Of a stretch of DNA of 43,240 nt, positions 1 to 8,330 are shown in pieces. The stretch is from Candidatus Omnitrophota bacterium (GTDB lineage Bacteria > Omnitrophota > Omnitrophia > Omnitrophales > Aquincolibacteriaceae). The translations under genes and the position numbers were made by a program. The stretch is from NCBI GenBank assembly GCA_003140935.1, contig PLLJ01000053.1, positions 1 through 43,240 on the forward strand, in the 5' to 3' direction. The notes under the pieces are model-generated. The model did no database searches. It saw only the letters and a list, made by a program, of their open reading frames with translations, and was not told the origin of the DNA. The first letter of the stretch is position 1. Each line of letters begins with the position of its first letter.

Positions 1-753
1 CCGGCTTATTCCCCCTACGCCGTAGCCGAACACGCGGTCGCCCTTATGCTGGCTCTGAACCGCAAGGTCCACCGGGCTTATTACCGGACCCGCGACAACA
101 ATTTCACATTGAATGGTTTATTGGGCTTCGACATGCACGGAAAGACCGCGGGCATCATCGGCACGGGAAAGATCGGAAGGGTTTTGATCGAGATCCTCAA
201 AGGTTTTGGAATGCGTATCCTTGCTTACGATACCTTGCCTGACCTGGAATATCAGAAAAAAACGGGGTTCGAGTACGTGGACCTTAATACCCTTTACAAA
301 AATTCCGACATCCTTTCACTCCACTGCCCGCTCACAAAGGAGACTTACCGTTTGATCAACGAGACGAGCATCTCAAAAATGAAGCAGGGCGTGATGATCA
401 TCAACACGGGCCGGGGCATGCTGATCGATTCCAAGGCCCTCATCGGAGGACTCAAAACGGGCAAGATCGGCTTCGCCGGCCTGGACGTTTACGAGGAAGA
501 AAGCGACTATTTCTTCGAAGATTTTTCCAACAAAATCATCACGGACGACGTCCTTGCGCGCCTCCTCTCCTTTAACAATGTGGTGGTCACTTCGCATCAA
601 GGATTTTTTACCCGGGAAGCAATCCAGAATATCGCGTCCACCACGCTTGAGAACGTCCGGGAATTTTTTACGGAAGGAAAAATGCCGAATGAGGTCTGCT
701 ACAAGTGCTCCACAACCCCCTGCCCGCGCAAAACCACGGGAAAGTGTTTTTAA
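1..753 (+). CDS. ldhA: D-2-hydroxyacid dehydrogenase, LdhA-like (5' end outside window)
   Basis: The reading frame is open from base 1, so the N-terminal third lies upstream of the window; about 250 residues are visible. The visible part begins PAYSPYAVAEHAVALMLALN and carries the NAD-binding loop GIIGTGKIG. It also has the catalytic Arg of NTGRGMLID, a Glu in LDVYEEE and the catalytic His in TSHQGF. Together with FFEDFSNKIITDDV this is the pattern of the fermentative D-lactate dehydrogenase branch, which reduces pyruvate to D-lactate with NADH in the cytoplasm. The last 20 residues are unusual: four Cys spaced C-x2-C-x4-C-x7-C, with the last Cys one residue before the end. The cupin gene follows 15 bp downstream, so the two are probably co-transcribed. 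The family assignment is firm; the exact substrate is inferred. Confidence 0.9.
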   Translation, partial: PAYSPYAVAEHAVALMLALNRKVHRAYYRTRDNNFTLNGLLGFDMHGKTAGIIGTGKIGRVLIEILKGFGMRILAYDTLPDLEYQKKTGFEYVDLNTLYKNSDILSLHCPLTKETYRLINETSISKMKQGVMIINTGRGMLIDSKALIGGLKTGKIGFAGLDVYEEESDYFFEDFSNKIITDDVLARLLSFNNVVVTSHQGFFTREAIQNIASTTLENVREFFTEGKMPNEVCYKCSTTPCPRKTTGKCF

Positions 754-768
754 CCCAAGGAGTCTTTT

Positions 769-1122
769 ATGAAGCGCCCTTCAGGATCTTCAGCCGCCCA
801 ACCTGGAAATTTTATCGGAACACCGCTTGCGATCGCAAGCCTGGTGGAGTATCAAACACACGCGGTCGTCAGCAAGCAGATCCTGAACAAAAAAACGGGA
901 TCGCTTACGCTCTTCGCCTTCGATAAAGGCGAAGGGTTAAGCGAGCATACCGCCCCTTTCGATGCGTCGGTCCTCATCCTCGACGGAAAAGCCACGATCA
1001 TGATCGATGGGAAACCCCACAAACTGGGGAAAGGTGAGATGATCATCATGCCCGCGGGCATTCCGCATTCGCTCAAAGCCACTCGCCCTTTTAAAATGCT
1101 CCTGATCATGATCCGGTCTTAA
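769..1122 (+). CDS. Small single-domain cupin protein
   Basis: This 117-residue protein has the small beta-barrel cupin fold. The first motif is degenerate (SEHTAPFDASVLILDGK) and the second is clear (GEMIIMPAGIPHSL, ending in a metal-ligand-type His). AAGGAG lies at a good distance before the ATG. The gene starts 15 bp after the dehydrogenase, which suggests a shared transcript. Small cupins of this size may bind a metal or a small effector, or act as isomerases or oxygenases. Because motif 1 lacks the usual HxH pair, metal binding may be weak, so no reaction can be assigned. Confidence 0.8.
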   Translation: MKRPSGSSAAQPGNFIGTPLAIASLVEYQTHAVVSKQILNKKTGSLTLFAFDKGEGLSEHTAPFDASVLILDGKATIMIDGKPHKLGKGEMIIMPAGIPHSLKATRPFKMLLIMIRS

Positions 1123-1204
1123 ACCTCAAAAAAAGGGCAAGCGCTCGAAGAATCTTCTTTTTCACTTGTGCAAACTATGGAAAATTAGTGCAGAATAGAA
1201 CCCT

Positions 1205-2281
1205 ATGGATTCGATCGTTCCGACAAAATACTGGCACAAACTCGAAGGCGGCAAGATCCAATGCGATCTCTGCCCCCGCCACTGCAAACTCGTGGAAGGC
1301 CAGCGGGGTTTTTGTTTTGCGCGGGCCTGTCAGGAAGGCCAGATCGTCCTCACGACTTACGGCCGTTCCAGCGGTTTTTGTGTGGATCCAATCGAAAAAA
1401 AACCTCTTTTCCATTTCCTGCCCGGTACGCCGGTCCTGTCTTTCGGCACAGCGGGCTGCAACCTGGGCTGTAAATTCTGCCAAAATGCAGATATCAGCCA
1501 TTCCCGGGAGATGGACACGCTCGCAGATGCCGCCTCACCCGAGATGATCGCGAAAACCGCCGAGAAGCTCTGCTGCCGGAGCGTCGCCTTCACTTACAAT
1601 GAACCGCATATCTTCCATGAATACGCCGTCGACACGGCCAGAGAATGCCGCAAACTCGGGATCAAGACGGTGGCCGTAACCGCCGGTTACGTGTGCGCCG
1701 AACCCCGGCAAGAATTTTATGCGTGGATGGACGCGGCCAACGTGGACTTGAAAGGGTTCACGGAAGCCTTCTATAAAAAATATACGGATAGTTCTCTGCA
1801 GCCCGTCCTCGAAACGCTTCTTTATCTCAAAAAAGAAACGAAGGTCTGGCTTGAGATCACCACGCTTCTCATTCCGGGTCTGAATGATTCCGAAAAAGAA
1901 CTGCAGGCCTTAACGTCTTGGGTCGTCAAGAACTTGGGGCAAGACGTCCCTCTTCATTTCACGGCGTTTCACCCTGCGTATAGACTTCGGGAGCCTCCCC
2001 CGACCCCGGCCTCAACACTTCAAAAAGCCAGGCAAATCGCTCTCGCGAACGGGATCCGTTATTGTTATCCGGGGAACATCGAGGACCCCGAAGGGGAAAC
2101 AACTTTTTGCCATGCCTGCGGCAAAAAACTGGTGGGCCGGAGCGGCTATGAAATATCCGGCTGGAATTTGAAGGGAAACGGCCTTTGCAAATTTTGCGGA
2201 ACGCCCTGCGCCGGAGTTTTTGAACCCACCCCCGGGAACTGGGGATCCAAACGCCTTCCCGTCAGACTTCAAAACCCATAG
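1205..2281 (+). CDS. amrS: AmmeMemoRadiSam-type radical SAM enzyme (AmrS/PflA-like)
   Basis: This 358-residue cytoplasmic protein is of the COG1180 type. The N-terminus has a Cys set (CDLCPRHC around residues 20-27, then GFCFARAC). The radical SAM cluster motif is C85-x3-C89-x2-C92 in AGCNLGCKFCQN. The C-terminus carries two Cys pairs (CHACGKK and CKFCGTPC) that look like a zinc or Fe-S knuckle. AmrS enzymes usually sit beside AMMECR1 and Memo genes, which are absent here, so the partners may be elsewhere. The ATG at 1205 has no Shine-Dalgarno sequence. A weak -10-like CAGAAT (1191-1196) ends eight bases before it, which hints at a very short leader. A palindromic repeat begins at the stop codon. 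Confidence 0.88.
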   Translation: MDSIVPTKYWHKLEGGKIQCDLCPRHCKLVEGQRGFCFARACQEGQIVLTTYGRSSGFCVDPIEKKPLFHFLPGTPVLSFGTAGCNLGCKFCQNADISHSREMDTLADAASPEMIAKTAEKLCCRSVAFTYNEPHIFHEYAVDTARECRKLGIKTVAVTAGYVCAEPRQEFYAWMDAANVDLKGFTEAFYKKYTDSSLQPVLETLLYLKKETKVWLEITTLLIPGLNDSEKELQALTSWVVKNLGQDVPLHFTAFHPAYRLREPPPTPASTLQKARQIALANGIRYCYPGNIEDPEGETTFCHACGKKLVGRSGYEISGWNLKGNGLCKFCGTPCAGVFEPTPGNWGSKRLPVRLQNP

Positions 2282-2342
2282 GGACTCGCCTCTCGGGACT
2301 AGGGACTGGCCTTAAAAACGAGGATTGAGTCCCGAGTCCCGG
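2281..2342. repeat. Imperfect palindromic repeat, GGGACTCG family, copy 1
   Basis: The left arm CTCGGGACTAGGGACT and the right arm GAGTCCCGAGTCCCGG are near-perfect inverted complements around a loop of about 20 bases. The same words recur at 21623-21686 and, in part, at 30058-30125. The element touches the amrS stop codon. It also supplies the last ten or so codons of the convergent CYTH gene, so it has changed a protein C-terminus. Confidence 0.8.
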
Positions 2343-2869
2343 TTTTTGATCGACTTCAGTCTGAGTAACTGATCGCTATAAGAATCCCGGACAAGCTCTT
2401 GGGCCCGGATCCCTAAAAGCTTTCGATAGGATTCGCACTGTCCCCTGAGCTTCGCCACACTCGAGCTTCCCTTCCGGCCGAAAACTTCGATCTCCACAAA
2501 ATTCCCGAGGCGTTTGACGCGATCGATGTGGAATTTTGCATTTTGAATGAAATAGATCTCGCGTTTTTTATCGACCACGGTCAGAACACCGAGCGCACCG
2601 GTCAGGAGTTTTTTAAGAGAATTTTTTTTCCTACAGAGGAAAAGCATGGCATCGCACTTTTTGGATTTTTTTTGATCGGCGCGTTTATAATAGATGAGGG
2701 CGTTCTCGATATTCCCTTCGCGAAGCTTGAGCCGGCCGGAGGGAACGCAGAAATACGTGTCAACCTGGCGGTCCAAGCCTTTAAAGGACGCGCCCTGAGC
2801 GAGAAGGATCTTCCGGATACGGTTTGGATCGGGACACCGCGCCTTGATCTCAAGACTCAGGGAACCCAT
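2312..2869 (-). CDS. CYTH-domain protein (class IV adenylate cyclase / triphosphatase family)
   Basis: This protein of about 185 residues opens with SLEIKARC, the CYTH-type metal-binding strand. It continues with the LAQGASFKGLDRQVDTYF and GRLKLREG segments typical of the bacterial CyaB-like and ThTPase-like group. Such proteins bind a triphosphate with divalent metal inside a beta tunnel; known activities are cAMP synthesis and hydrolysis of thiamine triphosphate or tripolyphosphate. Which applies here cannot be read from sequence. The gene begins a few bases after the histidine kinase stop, so the two form an operon. A TTG at 2872 is an alternative start to the ATG at 2869. The C-terminal residues are encoded by a palindromic repeat. 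Confidence 0.75.
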   Translation of the reverse strand: MGSLSLEIKARCPDPNRIRKILLAQGASFKGLDRQVDTYFCVPSGRLKLREGNIENALIYYKRADQKKSKKCDAMLFLCRKKNSLKKLLTGALGVLTVVDKKREIYFIQNAKFHIDRVKRLGNFVEIEVFGRKGSSSVAKLRGQCESYRKLLGIRAQELVRDSYSDQLLRLKSIKNRDSGLNPRF

Positions 2870-2876
2870 CAAGGAC

Positions 2877-4103
2877 TCAGGAAGGCTTCAGGGGAAGCCT
2901 GAAGGTGAATGTGGAACCTTTGCCCGGCTCGCTTTCGACCCCGATCTTTCCGCCATGGGCTTCCACCATGCGTTTGGCGATCGCGAGCCCAAGCCCGGTG
3001 CTTTTTTCACCGGCTGTCGGAAGAACAGTGGTCCTGCCAAAATACTGGAACATTTTTGATATCTCTGCGCTGGGAATACCTTGGCCTTGATCCGTGACCG
3101 AGATCGCGACCGTCTCTTCCGAAGGAACGACCCGAAGAACGATCCGGCTCTTGGGTGCTGAAAACTTGATCGCGTTCGTAATAAGGTTGTTGATCACTTG
3201 ATCAATGCGAAAGGGATCCATCCAAACCTTGGGAAGAGTTTTTGGTATTTCTAAAATAAGTTCGATCGATTTTGATTTGGCCAGAAGCGCGTTATTCCTA
3301 TGGACCTCCGCCAAATAGGCTCCCAGATCGACCTCCCGCATCTCCATCGTCAAATGACCCGATTCGATCGTGCTGACGTCCAGAAGATCATTGATCAAAG
3401 CGAGCATTTTGTCACAAAGCCTGGCAATAGCCCGCATCGGTTCTTTCTGGCCAGCGTCAAGATCCCCCATCAGACCTTCTGTAAAAAGGTCCGCATAACC
3501 TTTAATGACCGCGATGGGGCTGCGAAGATCATGCGCCGCCATCCCCAGGAACTTGTTCTTCAGATCATTGAACCGGACCACCTGTTCGTAAAGCCGGCTT
3601 TTTTCCAGAGTCAAAGCCAGCTGGCCCGCGATCTCCTGGAAAAGTCCCACATGCGCGTCTTGATATCGACAGGGCTCCCTGCTTGAAAAAAAGAGAAAAC
3701 CGATCGGCTTCCCGGAAGCGATCAAGGGACATGTCAGACTCGAACGCATCCCCTCTGCCACAATATCCTTTGTAGATTTCGAGTCCGGGTGATCCTTAAG
3801 GTAGGCTTCCAGATCATTCAGAATACGCGGCTCTTGGGTCTGAAGAACTTTTTCGAGACTGCTACCCTTTATGGCCGCGAAATAGCCCTTTCCGATCTTC
3901 ACCTCGGACGCTTGCGAACGTGCCCAGTACGCGCGCAGAAGAGTATCGTTCTCTTCTAAAAGCGAGAATCCGATCCGGTCATAAGGAATAATAGCGTGCA
4001 GGGTCTTGTAAGCATAGTCCAGAACTTCCTCGACCGTCAGACCCGTATTGATCTGATGCGTGATGCTCAGAAGGGTCTTAAGCTCTTTCTCACGATTTTT
4101 CAT
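2877..4103 (-). CDS. Soluble GAF-domain sensor histidine kinase
   Basis: This protein has 408 residues with no signal peptide or membrane segment, so it is cytoplasmic. A GAF domain fills roughly residues 10-170 (including [16 protein letters not shown]). A short coiled linker follows, then the HisKA domain with the H-box AAHDLRSPI, phospho-acceptor His191. The HATPase domain has the N box around [13 protein letters not shown] (303-315), the G1 box DQGQGIP (338-344) and the G2 box STGLGLAIA. It should sense an intracellular ligand or redox state and phosphorylate a response regulator, but no regulator gene is nearby. It is followed within a few bases by the CYTH gene. Confidence 0.9.
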   Translation of the reverse strand: MKNREKELKTLLSITHQINTGLTVEEVLDYAYKTLHAIIPYDRIGFSLLEENDTLLRAYWARSQASEVKIGKGYFAAIKGSSLEKVLQTQEPRILNDLEAYLKDHPDSKSTKDIVAEGMRSSLTCPLIASGKPIGFLFFSSREPCRYQDAHVGLFQEIAGQLALTLEKSRLYEQVVRFNDLKNKFLGMAAHDLRSPIAVIKGYADLFTEGLMGDLDAGQKEPMRAIARLCDKMLALINDLLDVSTIESGHLTMEMREVDLGAYLAEVHRNNALLAKSKSIELILEIPKTLPKVWMDPFRIDQVINNLITNAIKFSAPKSRIVLRVVPSEETVAISVTDQGQGIPSAEISKMFQYFGRTTVLPTAGEKSTGLGLAIAKRMVEAHGGKIGVESEPGKGSTFTFRLPLKPS

Positions 4104-4146
4104 AGACCCGCTTTGGTTCCAGATGTGAGGATCAAAAATCGCTTTT

Positions 4147-5031
4147 TCAGAATGAGAGTTTCAATTTATTTTTAAGACTGCTTGCAGCGCTCTTAACCCC
4201 GCCGGCCACTCCTTTGACCGTGCTTTCGGCGGCACCCGAAGTACCTTGAAGCACACCCTCAACCTGGCCTGGGATCCCGCTCGGGTTCTCCGCCGCTGTT
4301 TTCAAAGTATCCAGACTTTTTGCCGCGGCCTGGGCTGCTAATTTCGTGGAAGTACTGAAAGCACCCGTGAGGGTCCCTTCAAGCCCGCCGATGTCGAAAT
4401 TCACAAGATTCGAGATCCCGGAGCTTAGCATGGCCTTCAGGACGATCAAGCGCACAACGCTATTGAGGTCCGTGATGTTCTGATAGCTTTGATCGAGATT
4501 GATCCGGAATTCCCGGGTCGAGGGCTGACCGATGGCATAATCCACATAAACGACTTTTCCGATCTTAAGGCGCATCATGTCGATCTGGATCGGCAGAGCC
4601 TTCGCTGGGGTTTTCGGCTTCTCCTGGGTTGTCGGGGCGGAAGATTTTTGGGTTCCCTGGAGCGCCTTGAGCCGGTCCAAATTGAGTTCGCCTCTTTCAT
4701 TCTTCACGACCGTGAACTGCTTCATATCAAACTCGATATTATTAAGATGAACGTTCCCCTTCAGAATATCAGAAAGATTATAGCCCACGTAAATTTTTGG
4801 GATCTCCACCAAGGAAGTATCATGAAAACCCGAAGGATTTTTTACAATGAGATCCTCGAGGTCTACGAATGAGTTCTGAAAATTAAGGTCGAGTTTCCCC
4901 ATGGAAAGCGGCATGCCGGTCACCCTCTTCACGCCATATTCCACCGCCACCTTCACCACAACATTACGCGCGAGCACCAAAATGACCAACACCACGACCA
5001 ACACCATCACCAGCTTCATGAGCAGCTTCAT
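4147..5031 (-). CDS. Membrane-anchored AsmA/DUF748-like protein
   Basis: This 294-residue protein has a single N-terminal hydrophobic segment (residues 5-22, [17 protein letters not shown]) and would be anchored in the inner membrane facing the periplasm. The middle part ([20 protein letters not shown], then [11 protein letters not shown] and NLDRLKAL) has the layout of AsmA/DUF748 repeats, a group linked to lipid transfer and envelope maintenance. The C-terminal 80 residues are Ala/Gly/Ser-rich with amphipathic repeats ([18 protein letters not shown]). CAGGAGG stands seven bases before the ATG. Family membership is judged by pattern only; the substrate is unknown. Confidence 0.6.
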   Translation of the reverse strand: MKLLMKLVMVLVVVLVILVLARNVVVKVAVEYGVKRVTGMPLSMGKLDLNFQNSFVDLEDLIVKNPSGFHDTSLVEIPKIYVGYNLSDILKGNVHLNNIEFDMKQFTVVKNERGELNLDRLKALQGTQKSSAPTTQEKPKTPAKALPIQIDMMRLKIGKVVYVDYAIGQPSTREFRINLDQSYQNITDLNSVVRLIVLKAMLSSGISNLVNFDIGGLEGTLTGAFSTSTKLAAQAAAKSLDTLKTAAENPSGIPGQVEGVLQGTSGAAESTVKGVAGGVKSAASSLKNKLKLSF

Positions 5032-5098
5032 ATTTGCCTCCTGAATGTTGAAAATCGTTAAAAACCAAAAGGCATCAAAACCCTGTGCAACGAACGCA

Positions 5099-6859
5099 CT
5101 AATCTACCACTGATCTTTTTTTCAGAACAGCCGTTTTGACGGGTCGCCGGAAGATCGCGTCTTCGACCGCGATCTCCTTACGCGAACGGATGCGGTCGAG
5201 ATGATATTCGATCCTTTCCCTGGAAATATCCAATTGCCCGAGAACCAGGCGATTCAGTTCGTGACCCGCTTCCCACTCTTCGGTCACCACAATATCCGCA
5301 CCCAGCTCAAAGAGTTTCGGCATCTGTCCTTCGTAACGCGCCCGGACCGCGAGGGTCACATCCGGATTGAGGTCCTGCACCACGCGGATGATCTGTGTGA
5401 TGCCAAGCGGGTCGGGAAAACTTACGATGACCGCCCGTGCGCGACTGATCCCGACCCTTTTCAGGACCTCCCGATTGGCCGCATCCCCGTAAATGGCCTT
5501 CATGTGCATCTTCTTGGCCTCCCGCATCCTGACCGGATTCATCTCAATGATCACGAACGGGACCTTTTCTTCCTGAAAGGCTATGGCCAGGTCACGGCCC
5601 GTGGGTCCGAACCCGCAAAGGATCACATGCCCCGCGAGAGAGGAAAGCGTGCGGTCCTGTTTGGTCCAGTTCCCAGGCGGCACACCGAAGATCACGAACC
5701 GGCTCAGGACCTTCAGAACGAACGGGATCGCCGCAAAGAGAAGGGGCGTCATGAGCATGGTCATGAACGCCGTCGAAAGCAGGACCTGATAAAGCTCGGG
5801 CGTAATACGTCCCGACCCGCGCGCCATTTCGATCAAAAGGAACGAGAATTCTCCGATCTGTGAAAGGATGATCCCGGTGACCACGGCCACGCGCGGCGGA
5901 AATCCGAAAGCCATGATCAGAAGCGTCATGATGAAAAAATTGATAAAGAGAACAAGGCTCACCACCGAAAGCACGAGGAAGATGTGGCTCAGGAAAAAGT
6001 GTGCGTCGAATAAAAGTCCGATCGAAACGAAGAAAATGCTCACGAAAAGGTGGCGAAACGGAATAATGTCGCCGATCAGCTGATGCGAAAATCCGGTGTT
6101 CGCGAACATGAAACCGGCCAGAAGCGCCCCGATGGCCATGGAAAGACCGAGGGCGCCGCTCCCCCACGCCATGCCCAGGCACACCACGACCGAGAAGAGA
6201 AAAAAGATCTCGCGGTTCCGGATCGCAACGATGCGGTACAGAAGCTGCGGAAGAAGAAAACGCGAAAAAACGAAAGCCCCGGCCAGGAGCAGGACCGTTT
6301 TCAAAAAAGCGAGCCCGAGCGCCGGACCCACCGAGCTCAGGGATTGCCCGAAGGCTGAAAGGAAGATCATGAGCGGCACGACTGCGAGATCTTGAAAGAT
6401 CAGGATCGAGATCGCGACACGGCCATGCGGCGAATCGATCTCCCCGCGATCCATCAGGTATTTCAACACGATCGCCGTCGAGCTGAGCGCGATGACCGAG
6501 CCCAGAAAAAATCCTTCATAAAAGGTCCAGCCGCGCCACCAGCCGAAGGCCATCGAAACACCGATCGAGATAAGGATCTGCAGCGTCCCGCCGATCACCG
6601 CGATATTTTGCATCCCGCGCAAACGCTCGACCGAAAACTCCAGCCCGATCGTGAGCATGAGAAGCACCACTCCGAGCTCCGCGAGCATCCGGATATGTTC
6701 ATTGTTAGAAAGAATGCCGAGACCCTGGGGCCCGATAATCACGCCCGTCAAAAGAAATCCGAGGATCGTCGGAAGGCGGAATTTTTCGAAAATCACAGCC
6801 ACCACCGTGGCCATCAGGAGGACCAGGAGGATCTCGGTTAAAAACGAAGGAGTTTGCAT
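5099..6859 (-). CDS. KefB-type monovalent cation:proton antiporter with TrkA-N domain
   Basis: This 586-residue protein begins with a CPA2 antiporter domain of about 12 membrane helices (residues 1-380). Typical segments are LTIGLEFS, ALSSTAIVLKYL and LLAGFMFANTGF. A cytosolic TrkA-N (RCK) domain follows from about residue 408, with the dinucleotide-binding loop GFGPTGR and the acidic IIEMNP strand end. Such proteins exchange K+ or Na+ for H+ across the inner membrane and are gated by nucleotide binding. AAAGGAAA precedes the ATG. It is probably a single-gene transcript. Confidence 0.92.
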   Translation of the reverse strand: MQTPSFLTEILLVLLMATVVAVIFEKFRLPTILGFLLTGVIIGPQGLGILSNNEHIRMLAELGVVLLMLTIGLEFSVERLRGMQNIAVIGGTLQILISIGVSMAFGWWRGWTFYEGFFLGSVIALSSTAIVLKYLMDRGEIDSPHGRVAISILIFQDLAVVPLMIFLSAFGQSLSSVGPALGLAFLKTVLLLAGAFVFSRFLLPQLLYRIVAIRNREIFFLFSVVVCLGMAWGSGALGLSMAIGALLAGFMFANTGFSHQLIGDIIPFRHLFVSIFFVSIGLLFDAHFFLSHIFLVLSVVSLVLFINFFIMTLLIMAFGFPPRVAVVTGIILSQIGEFSFLLIEMARGSGRITPELYQVLLSTAFMTMLMTPLLFAAIPFVLKVLSRFVIFGVPPGNWTKQDRTLSSLAGHVILCGFGPTGRDLAIAFQEEKVPFVIIEMNPVRMREAKKMHMKAIYGDAANREVLKRVGISRARAVIVSFPDPLGITQIIRVVQDLNPDVTLAVRARYEGQMPKLFELGADIVVTEEWEAGHELNRLVLGQLDISRERIEYHLDRIRSRKEIAVEDAIFRRPVKTAVLKKRSVVD

Positions 6860-7191
6860 GATTTTCCTTTAATTGAAAGATAAATCGAAATCGAATGTAA
6901 GTAGTATACAAAATCGCAGGGGCAAGAATCCAGAGATATGCGCCACGCATAAATCGCTTTCCGGCTTACGTTGTGTTGCGAATTTTGTTTTAGCCTGACG
7001 AACTGGTTCAAAAAACATGCCTCAGAAATTTTTTATTGATTGTTCAAAGATAAAAAATTTAAGACCGAAGCCGTTCATAGAAAATGGTGGAGCATCATGG
7101 ATTTTTCACCCTATCGTCAAGAATAATGATGGTTCTTATAAATATCAAAAAATGATAGTTTTTGATATATTAAAGACTTTTTAATATAATA
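6860..7191. other. AT-rich intergenic region with repeated ATGAT boxes
   Basis: This stretch contains no credible gene. Its right half is very AT-rich and carries two imperfect copies of the box found just upstream of the pilin promoter: ATGATGGTTCTTATAAAT at 7126 and ATGATAGTTTTTGATATATT at 7152. They look like extra binding sites for the factor that would recognise the proximal box at 7192. The left part (6860-6990) should hold the promoter of the divergent antiporter gene, but I cannot place it with confidence. Confidence 0.5.
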
Positions 7192-7247
7192 ATGATCATT
7201 TTTACTAGTTAAACAATCTTGCGCAACCCTCTGCATGGACCTATACT
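7192..7247 (+). promoter_or_regulatory. Promoter plus upstream box of pilin operon 1
   Basis: The -35 TTGCGC (7219-7224) and -10 TATACT (7242-7247) are 17 bp apart. The 27 bases before the -35, starting ATGATCATTTTTACTA, match the second pilin promoter at 20 of 27 positions and at the same spacing. Transcription should start near 7254, giving a leader of about 57 nt. Confidence 0.8.
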
Positions 7248-7310
7248 TATATTAGGAACAGGGAGAGGGGTTCCAGCAGAGGTAGCGATGAAAAGTGGAC
7301 GGGAGAAAAA

Positions 7311-7742
7311 ATGAAAATAGTACCTCGCAATAAGCAGGCTGGTTTTACGCTTTTAGAGACCGTGGTTGCCCTTTTAATTTTTCTAGTCCTTTTTTTAGGC
7401 GCAGCAGTAGCCATCATCACCAGTATGTACCTCGGCTCAGTCATAAAGCACAAGGTTCAGGCGATGTATTGGGCTCAGAGATTCATTGAGGAGGAGCGCA
7501 GATTGCCTTTTTCGACCCTCGCAAGCCTCCCTTCTGCTTCTGTTTCTCTCGATACCAACGGCACTTTTGACACAACTGCGGATGATCGGACGGGAAACAG
7601 GATCGTCACAGTCACCAATATTGATACCTATCGGAAGCGACTCAAAATCGAAATAAACTGGACAGAAAAATTCCTGAGAGGAACAAACACCATGCGGGAA
7701 TATTATTCGACGGATATCGCGCAGGAGTCTCAACTCAACTGA
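7311..7742 (+). CDS. Minor pilin / pseudopilin, PilV/GspI-like (operon 1)
   Basis: This 143-residue protein has a class III signal peptide. The leader MKIVPRNKQAG is cut after Gly11, followed by FTLLETVVALLIFL with Glu16 as the conserved Glu5 of the mature pilin. The rest is a short beta-rich head with polar ends. It should be processed by a prepilin peptidase and built into the tip of a type IV pilus or pseudopilus. GGGAG precedes the ATG. It is first in a four-gene operon with PilW-like and PilX-like partners, and its counterpart is the gene at 10266. Confidence 0.82.
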   Translation: MKIVPRNKQAGFTLLETVVALLIFLVLFLGAAVAIITSMYLGSVIKHKVQAMYWAQRFIEEERRLPFSTLASLPSASVSLDTNGTFDTTADDRTGNRIVTVTNIDTYRKRLKIEINWTEKFLRGTNTMREYYSTDIAQESQLN

Positions 7743-7757
7743 CAAAGGTATGCCGCT

Positions 7758-8330
7758 ATGGCAAAAACGATCTTTTTTTTAAAATGCGGAAAAACCAGGT
7801 TTTCGGATGAGAAGGGATTTACTCTCGCAGAGCTCCTCGTCGTAATCGGCCTGTCCGTCTTATTCACAGGTTTGATCTTCGCGGCCCTCATATCTTCAAG
7901 ACAGATCTGCACCTCAAATACCGCGAATCAAGAACTCCAGCAAACCGCTAACGTAATCATGGATAAGATCATCAAAGGCGGTTCGGAACCCGGCGGGATT
8001 TTCCGTCTATCGGAAGCAACTTCTTATACGATTGTAAATATCAGTGAGTTGCATTTTATTGGAATTGACGGCATTGAAAGAAGGTATTTCCTGAATAATG
8101 CGGGGGCATCATTAATGTACCGCCATCCCACAGCAAATGGCACACAGGATGAGATGCTTTATGTCGCTCCTGCGGGAACAACGCTCACGTTACGCTTCTG
8201 GACGCTTGCAGGAAGTACTTATGCCAATATCACGGTCGGCATTGATGTCGGGCTCGCTAGGGTTGTTAACGGGAGAAACGTCACGGGTTCCGCGACAACA
8301 ATGATCAACATAAGGAACCATGTCACATGA
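7758..8330 (+). CDS. Minor pilin, PilW/GspJ-like (operon 1)
   Basis: This 190-residue protein has a prepilin leader ending at Gly20 (DEKG), then FTLAELLVVIGLSVLFTG with Glu25 at mature position 5. The head domain begins with a long helix (RQICTSNTANQELQQTANVI) typical of PilW/GspJ. It ends in ATGA, overlapping the next start by four bases, so translation of the PilX-like gene is probably coupled. Its counterpart in the second operon is the gene at 10681. Confidence 0.82.
   Translation: MAKTIFFLKCGKTRFSDEKGFTLAELLVVIGLSVLFTGLIFAALISSRQICTSNTANQELQQTANVIMDKIIKGGSEPGGIFRLSEATSYTIVNISELHFIGIDGIERRYFLNNAGASLMYRHPTANGTQDEMLYVAPAGTTLTLRFWTLAGSTYANITVGIDVGLARVVNGRNVTGSATTMINIRNHVT

Noticed and set aside
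5592-6182. Long open frames opposite or out of frame with the antiporter and other genes
   Set aside because: They are shadows: Arg/His-rich, no family motifs, no ribosome sites, fully inside genes with clear domains.
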